64,000 bases of DNA, from positions 13,721,779-13,785,778 of the forward strand of contig OX459107.1 of assembly GCA_949775045.1 (NCBI GenBank), written 5' to 3'. Origin of the DNA: Metridium senile. Taxonomy: Eukaryota > Cnidaria > Anthozoa > Actiniaria > Metridiidae. Both the position numbers and the translations under genes were made by a program. The stretch's first letter is position 1. Each line of letters opens with the position of its first letter. Positions 58,892-64,000 of this stretch are shown here, in pieces. The notes under the pieces are model-generated. The model made no database searches, was not told the origin of the DNA, and worked only from the letters and a program-made list of their open reading frames with translations.

Positions 58892-59945
58892 TAACAAACC
58901 AATATATTAAGTAACTATATGTAGCTTATAACCTTAGAAAAAGTAGTTGTATTATGCCTAATATTAATACAGATAGATTTAAAAATAGTTTTCAAATAGA
59001 TTAATTTTTAGATATTTTTAGTGTATACATATACATGTATTATAATATAGTTTTTGTATTTAGGATTCATATATTTATACTTTTTATACTTAGATTTGCG
59101 CACCTTTGATTTGTATTTAATCAATTGAATAAAGAATTATTTTTATTTTTATTATTATAAGTAGTACTGTGTTGGTTATTGCAATATATACATGGTTCGT
59201 GGATGATTATTCAGTACTCCATGAGAGCTGTTAGCTCAACTATAGAGAATTACTCAATTATAGAGAATTACTTATTTTCTCACTAAAATAATTGTATGTA
59301 TCTTTACACATATACAACATTTTCATTTTATTATAAAAATTAAGTGAAGCAAATTGGCAGTTCAACTGACTTGTTCGCTTGTCCAGAAAAAAATTCCAAT
59401 GGCATTCCCATTTTCTGGGAAGTTGGTTCAATTCCAACAGGAATATGGACAAGGTCCTATGTTGGTTATTCTGTCATACAACAACAGAATAAAATATAAC
59501 ATATGTTATAACATATTAAATAAATGTATTCTCAATAATAATAAAAAAAAACTAATAATATCTACAATAATAATTCACAATCGCAACTCTTTCCAATGGA
59601 TAGAAGAATAAGACCGCGCGCGTAAAAAAAATCTCTTTTGCGAAAATTGGGTCCAGCTCTGGACTACGCTGAACAAGGCAAAGGATTGATGACGTCACTT
59701 TACTAGGGTGGGGTTTCTAGCTATGTCAATCATTTTACTAAAAACTGGTGCCATCTGAAAGCTCTAGGTATGGCATACACAAATGTGACCTCGGTTTGTC
59801 GAGTGACCACGAAAAGTGAGTTTTTCAGTGAAATCGGTTTCAAATTCCAGCTATTAATAAGAAATGTATAGGATACAAACCCTAGGGTTAGAGTTAACTC
59901 TTTAAAATTGAACTATGAATTGAGATGCCTTCGGTGTATAAGTGA

Positions 59946-60063
59946 AATACAGATGCATGAGAAAAATATCATATGCCCTCGGACCTTGTGGACTAGAAAG
60001 CCGAAACCATGTGATTCAATTCCCACTAAGGGCATATGATATTTTTCTCATGTATCTGTATCT
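59946..60063. repeat. Foldback
   Basis: AGAAAAATATCATATGCCCT is mirrored by AGGGCATATGATATTTTTCT, with CATG and ATACAGAT/ATCTGTAT outside it. It abuts the next element. Confidence 0.78.
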
Positions 60064-61499
60064 TAATTGAGCTTAGGGAGCATTCATTTTTTAGGACCGG
60101 GGGTGGGCCGGAGGAATCCCTTTGAGCAAACAAATAATATCCCAAATAATTGTTTTAATAATTGTTTTATAGTCAGGGAATGAGTTACCATTCCACTCTG
60201 TTCTGTTCAATACTCTGACAAAGTTATGCATAGCATTGTTGTATTGAAATGCATTGTGCCTGTTTTGTCGTTTACAAAAGCATTGTTTAACTATCATTAT
60301 GACTACATAATACAATACAATACCATGCTATGCATATATACATTTTTCAGAGTATTGGACAACTTTATCCTGTTTCTCATATACTTTTTAACTTGAAGAA
60401 TATCGCAACCTCCAATTGCCCACTCTTCTGCCATAACGGTTAACCTTTTCCACTATAGACATTTCATCTTCCTCTTCACTGTCATTTTCAACTGAGCTCC
60501 TTTCATTTTCGAATTCTAGTAATAACTCATCTTCGCTTTCCGAGTCCTCACTGATGCCACTGACATCATCTTCTTATGTAGGGTTAAGACTCAGGCGCCT
60601 CGAGTTATGAAACATATAGACTTGATCTCTGCCATCATTCTTAGCCCCTGATGAGTTACTGATGGCAGGACAATCAACTTTTCCTCTCCCTTGTTCTCCC
60701 TCGGTGTTTTTTCTTCACCCATCCTTCCCACGAGATCGTCACGTATATATATACCACATGAGCTCATCATTCCCCGCGCGTCGCCATTATTACAAATAAT
60801 AACCCATCATATACTATTTCCTGGGTATTCTGTATTTCATTTAATATTTACACATATCCGTTATTGTTTTCGTTGTTAAATGTACAAGTTCCATCATTAT
60901 TCTGCACCATACAGACTCATTTTATTCTCCCACACATGCGTTGATTTCTGTACATCAACCTTACATCACAGTTCCTAATGTCCCGTCTCGTTGTTACATA
61001 TACACTTTCCATCAGTATTCTACACCATACCCACTTTCTTCGATTCATTCTCATACACGCATTACATTCTCAACATCATCCCCACTCAACAATGCTTAAT
61101 TTCTTAGGCGCATTCCACCACCCCCTCCCCCTTGATGTGTTGGTACGAGTACCTGCTTTTTGGCCTGTGCTTTTACATTGACCTAATCCTACCCATATAC
61201 CAACAACCTCCTCTCCTCTAATCCAGCTGTTTTCTACATTCTCCCCACAGTTTTTCATCTCCATCATTCCAACCGCCACTGTTTTTTATTCTTTTACTCA
61301 TCCATTTATTCACATTTTTATTTTTGTATTATTATAACACACTTGCTTTTATTCATCTTTTATTTCTTTATTTATCAATTCACCTACTTATCGTTTTTCC
61401 TATTCATTTTTTTGCATCTATATATTTTCTACCACTGTTGTTTTATAATATCATTTATGTATTGAATCACACATTCATTTATTTTTACATCATTTATTT

Positions 61500-61710
61500 T
61501 TTCATTATTTTATTTTATTAATTAATTAATTAATTTATTTATCTATTCATTTATTTATTCATTCAGTTATTTATTCATTTTTTATTTATCTAGTTAGTTA
61601 GTTATTTTATTGTTTATTTACAATTATTAATGATTTGTTTACTTATTTATTTTTCATTAGTTATTTATTTATATATATATATATAGTTATTTAGTTATTG
61701 TTAAATAAAT

Positions 61711-61777
<67 letters not shown>

Positions 61778-61785
61778 TTTTTCCC
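61500..61785. repeat. (TTTA)n microsatellite region
   Basis: An impure ATTT-rich tract ends in a pure TTTA run at about 61705-61779, inside the 60076-63108 element. Confidence 0.95.
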
Positions 61786-62099
61786 ATTCTTACACTCTCT
61801 CCTAACCTCCACTCTTCCGTTTTCTTCTATTTTCCTTTTCCTTTTTTGTTTACTTACAGGTCAATGTCTACCACATAGCCCTTTTTTACAAAAAACAGAA
61901 TTGACAATGTACTTCTTAGCAAATTCTTCAATTTTGTCATTGTCGCCACAATTGATGTTCCCTTCAGCAAAAAGTTTGCGTAACTTGCTCGAGGTTGGAA
62001 ATCATCAAGTTCTCTATTACGTACAGGGGTGTCACCAATGGGTTAGGAAGGAAGCTGCGTGGCATCTGGGTAAGGGCGTGGAGTACGCTTCAACGATTC

Positions 62100-62480
62100 T
62101 TGAATTGACCTAACCATTCATTTTCTTTGCATGTGTCACACAGTTCTCCTTTTCTTATACAATCCCCTTTCAGAAATTCAATGTAAAGCTCTCCTTTTTC
62201 ATAGTGTGACTCAAAAAAAAGACTCAACACTATTAAAATAGGCATGTTCAGGTATTTTGTGTTGCTTCGACTTTGAAGTGCTGTTATATTTAGATAGATG
62301 ATCCTTGTTGTAGAAAAATTCTTCACCTTGCCTTTCTGAAACAATTGCATGAAAAAACCCTTTCGGTGCTGGCTCACCATCTATTCTCAGTCGAACCTCT
62401 TCTGCAACTCGCCAAGCATTTTTCATCATTCTATCGTCTTCTAGTTCTTCTACTGACTCTTTTTTCGATTTCTTTTTCAA
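62100..62480 (-). pseudogene. Decayed frame inside the 3.0 kb element
   Basis: Minus strand: KESVEELEDDRMMKNAWRVA, RLRIDGEPAPKGFFHAIV, KIPEHAYFNSVESFF, then after a frame change near 62215 ESHYEKGELYIEFLKGDCIR and CDTCKENEWLGQF. Charged, non-repeat sequence with a CxxC. Family not recognised; the frame change suggests a relic. Confidence 0.45.
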
Positions 62481-63213
62481 ATCTTCTTCCTGTAGGCCAT
62501 GATACTGAAGAAGTTTTCAGGGGATTATTAAAGTAATCAAAGATAGAGGCTGAGGCATTGCAAGAGGCAGTAAAGTCAGACAAGAGATTCACTGAAGCAG
62601 CCAAAGCCTATATTTATGATTCCCTTCCAGAAACCCTAGCTGGCCTCATCTGATAGTGAGAGCAACAGTAGTAGTGACTCTGACACTGATCTGTGATTGT
62701 AATATAAGTACCAAACTTTAATTACATTTATTGTTTCAGCATTGTTTTATTGTTTTTGGTACAAGTTAGCTATTTAATAATAAATTCAGTTGGAATTTCA
62801 AGGATTGTTTAATATGAAATGCAGATTTGATTTTAATTCTGTACAGTACTGAAAGACTATGCTAGCGCTACAATCATTTCTATGAGTTCAGATAGATAGA
62901 TAGCTAAATAATTATATAGTTTATTACAAGGTAATAATCACATTGCAGTATATTATTTTTTTATCAACCTGATAATATGAAAATGAAGTGACCCCCTTCT
63001 ATGCAGTGTAAAATTTATAGTGACCCTCCCTTTTTGGTTAGAGAAAAAATGAATGACCCTCCCCTGTATTCCTCCGGCCCACCCCCGGTCCTAAAAATGA
63101 ATGCTCCATTATACCATTAAATCAAATTAGATTGTGGACAAATTTACCGGGCGAATTTTCGACCGGTAAAAAGATCGACCTGGACATGCTGTTCACACGG
63201 AACTGATCAATAT

Positions 63214-63348
63214 CAGGGACGGATTTAGGGGGGGCAGGCCCCCCCTTTTTGTGCTTTTCATACTGACTGAATACAAGGTTTTGTCTCTGCAAAGTTTTCC
63301 GGCCCACCCTCCGGGCCCCCCTTTCTTTGATTCCTGTGTCCGCCCCTG
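63214..63348. mobile_element. Short hAT-style MITE
   Basis: CAGGGACGGATTTAG and GTGTCCGCCCCTG are inverted ends. G-rich and C-rich blocks just inside pair. No clear target duplication. Confidence 0.6.
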
Positions 63349-63399
63349 AATTTTTTCGTTCTGTTCAGACGAGACCATCAGAACCGGACATTTGTAAGG

Positions 63400-64000
63400 T
63401 TTGTCAGTACGTGGTTTTAACATCTGCCCATGCGCACTGGGCTGTTTATGCCTACTATTAATTTACACGGTACCGGACAAATATTTGACTGGTCAAACTG
63501 TTTACACACTACCGATGAACGTTTTGACTGGTCCGGCTGAAAAACCGTCCTAGATTTTGCAGGTCGAATATTTGACCGGTTAGGGGTCCAAATTATTGCA
63601 CGTTTAGCGCGGGCACCATGTGAACGGACCCCCTAAGCGGATGTTTTTTTTTTACCGGTCAAAAATTCGTCCAATACGGTGTAAACCTAGCCTAAGATAA
63701 TATTGATGATGATGTTGATAATTGCAGCCGCAGCGGAGCGAGCGAAGCAAGGCAGCGATCCTAATTCAGACAATAGGTAAAATGCTGGAAAAATCGAGAT
63801 CTTCACTAGCTTAGTGACCCACAATGCAACTCGTCGACAGTCTAGAGCAATAGATTTCTTTGTTGTCGCCATCCCAGAATGCACCGAGCAACTTGTACAA
63901 TATGCAGTTCGGCCGTTGTGACTATAACAATTTACGGCAGCACTCAATAACTTTAAGTTAGACTAGTATTGATAAAAGTTACAATAATTATAATAGCGAC
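63400..64000. other. Window end, no gene seen
   Basis: 63120-63700 has loosely mirrored CGACCGGTAAAAA and TTTTTACCGGTC, a probable old foldback. After 63700 there is no recognisable coding sequence. Confidence 0.45.

Larger units (their letters stand above)
60076..63108. mobile_element. 3.0 kb TIR element, candidate TTA target duplication
   Basis: GGAGCATTCATTTTTTAGGA with GGGGGTGGGCCGGAGGAAT is mirrored at 63075-63107, and TTA flanks both sides (60073-60075, 63109-63111). The interior has decayed frames: an acidic minus-strand piece near 60411-60575 (EDSESEDELLLEFENE), a minus-strand piece near 61880-62000 (FAEGNINCGDNDKIEEFAKK), two overlapping minus frames at 62100-62480, and a short plus piece near 62545-62653. 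No transposase core was recognised. Confidence 0.65.

Overview
This window is metazoan nuclear DNA: genes are split by GT-AG introns, the DNA is AT-rich and full of microsatellites, and it is packed with foldback elements, LINE and Crypton relics and a Helentron. Repeat phrases resemble those of marine non-bilaterian animals (cnidarian or sponge), but the species cannot be fixed from this sequence. All three host genes recognised lie on the minus strand.

Layout. (1) 1-10323: the 5' part of the exocyst gene EXOC4/Sec8, eleven short exons whose introns hold minisatellites and at least nine foldback/TIR elements. (2) 11100-19470 and 20760-38340: a tandem duplication of a two-exon short-chain dehydrogenase/reductase (SDR) gene. 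Copy A has a 6.5 kb intron and copy B a 15.3 kb intron, swollen by insertions absent from copy A. Comparing the copies reveals empty sites and therefore exact target-site duplications for two Harbinger-like elements. (3) 28004-36890, inside the copy B intron: an 8.9 kb element with near-identical inverted arms of about 1.8 kb, an 8-bp target duplication, inverted arrays of a ~168-bp repeat, and a single recognisable intact gene, an HNH endonuclease. No transposase of a known superfamily was found. (4) 39956-52001: an essentially complete Helentron (Helitron2) with asymmetric terminal inverted repeats and terminal hairpins. It has one intact 2673-codon ORF coding for a membrane/Arg-rich N-terminal segment, a 2A-type StopGo motif, an OTU protease, a Cys-rich domain, a rolling-circle Rep, a PIF1-type helicase and an AP-endonuclease-like domain. 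A spliced but frameshifted RPA-like gene lies on the same strand. It sits in the tail of a LINE and is flanked by a pair of ~370 bp direct repeats that look like a duplicated promoter plus first exon. (5) 52002-64000: gene-poor DNA with MITEs, a 3.0 kb TIR element (60076-63108) and decayed coding fragments.

The most promising candidates for something undescribed are the HNH-bearing inverted-arm element and the 2A-OTU-Rep-helicase-endonuclease polyprotein of the Helentron.
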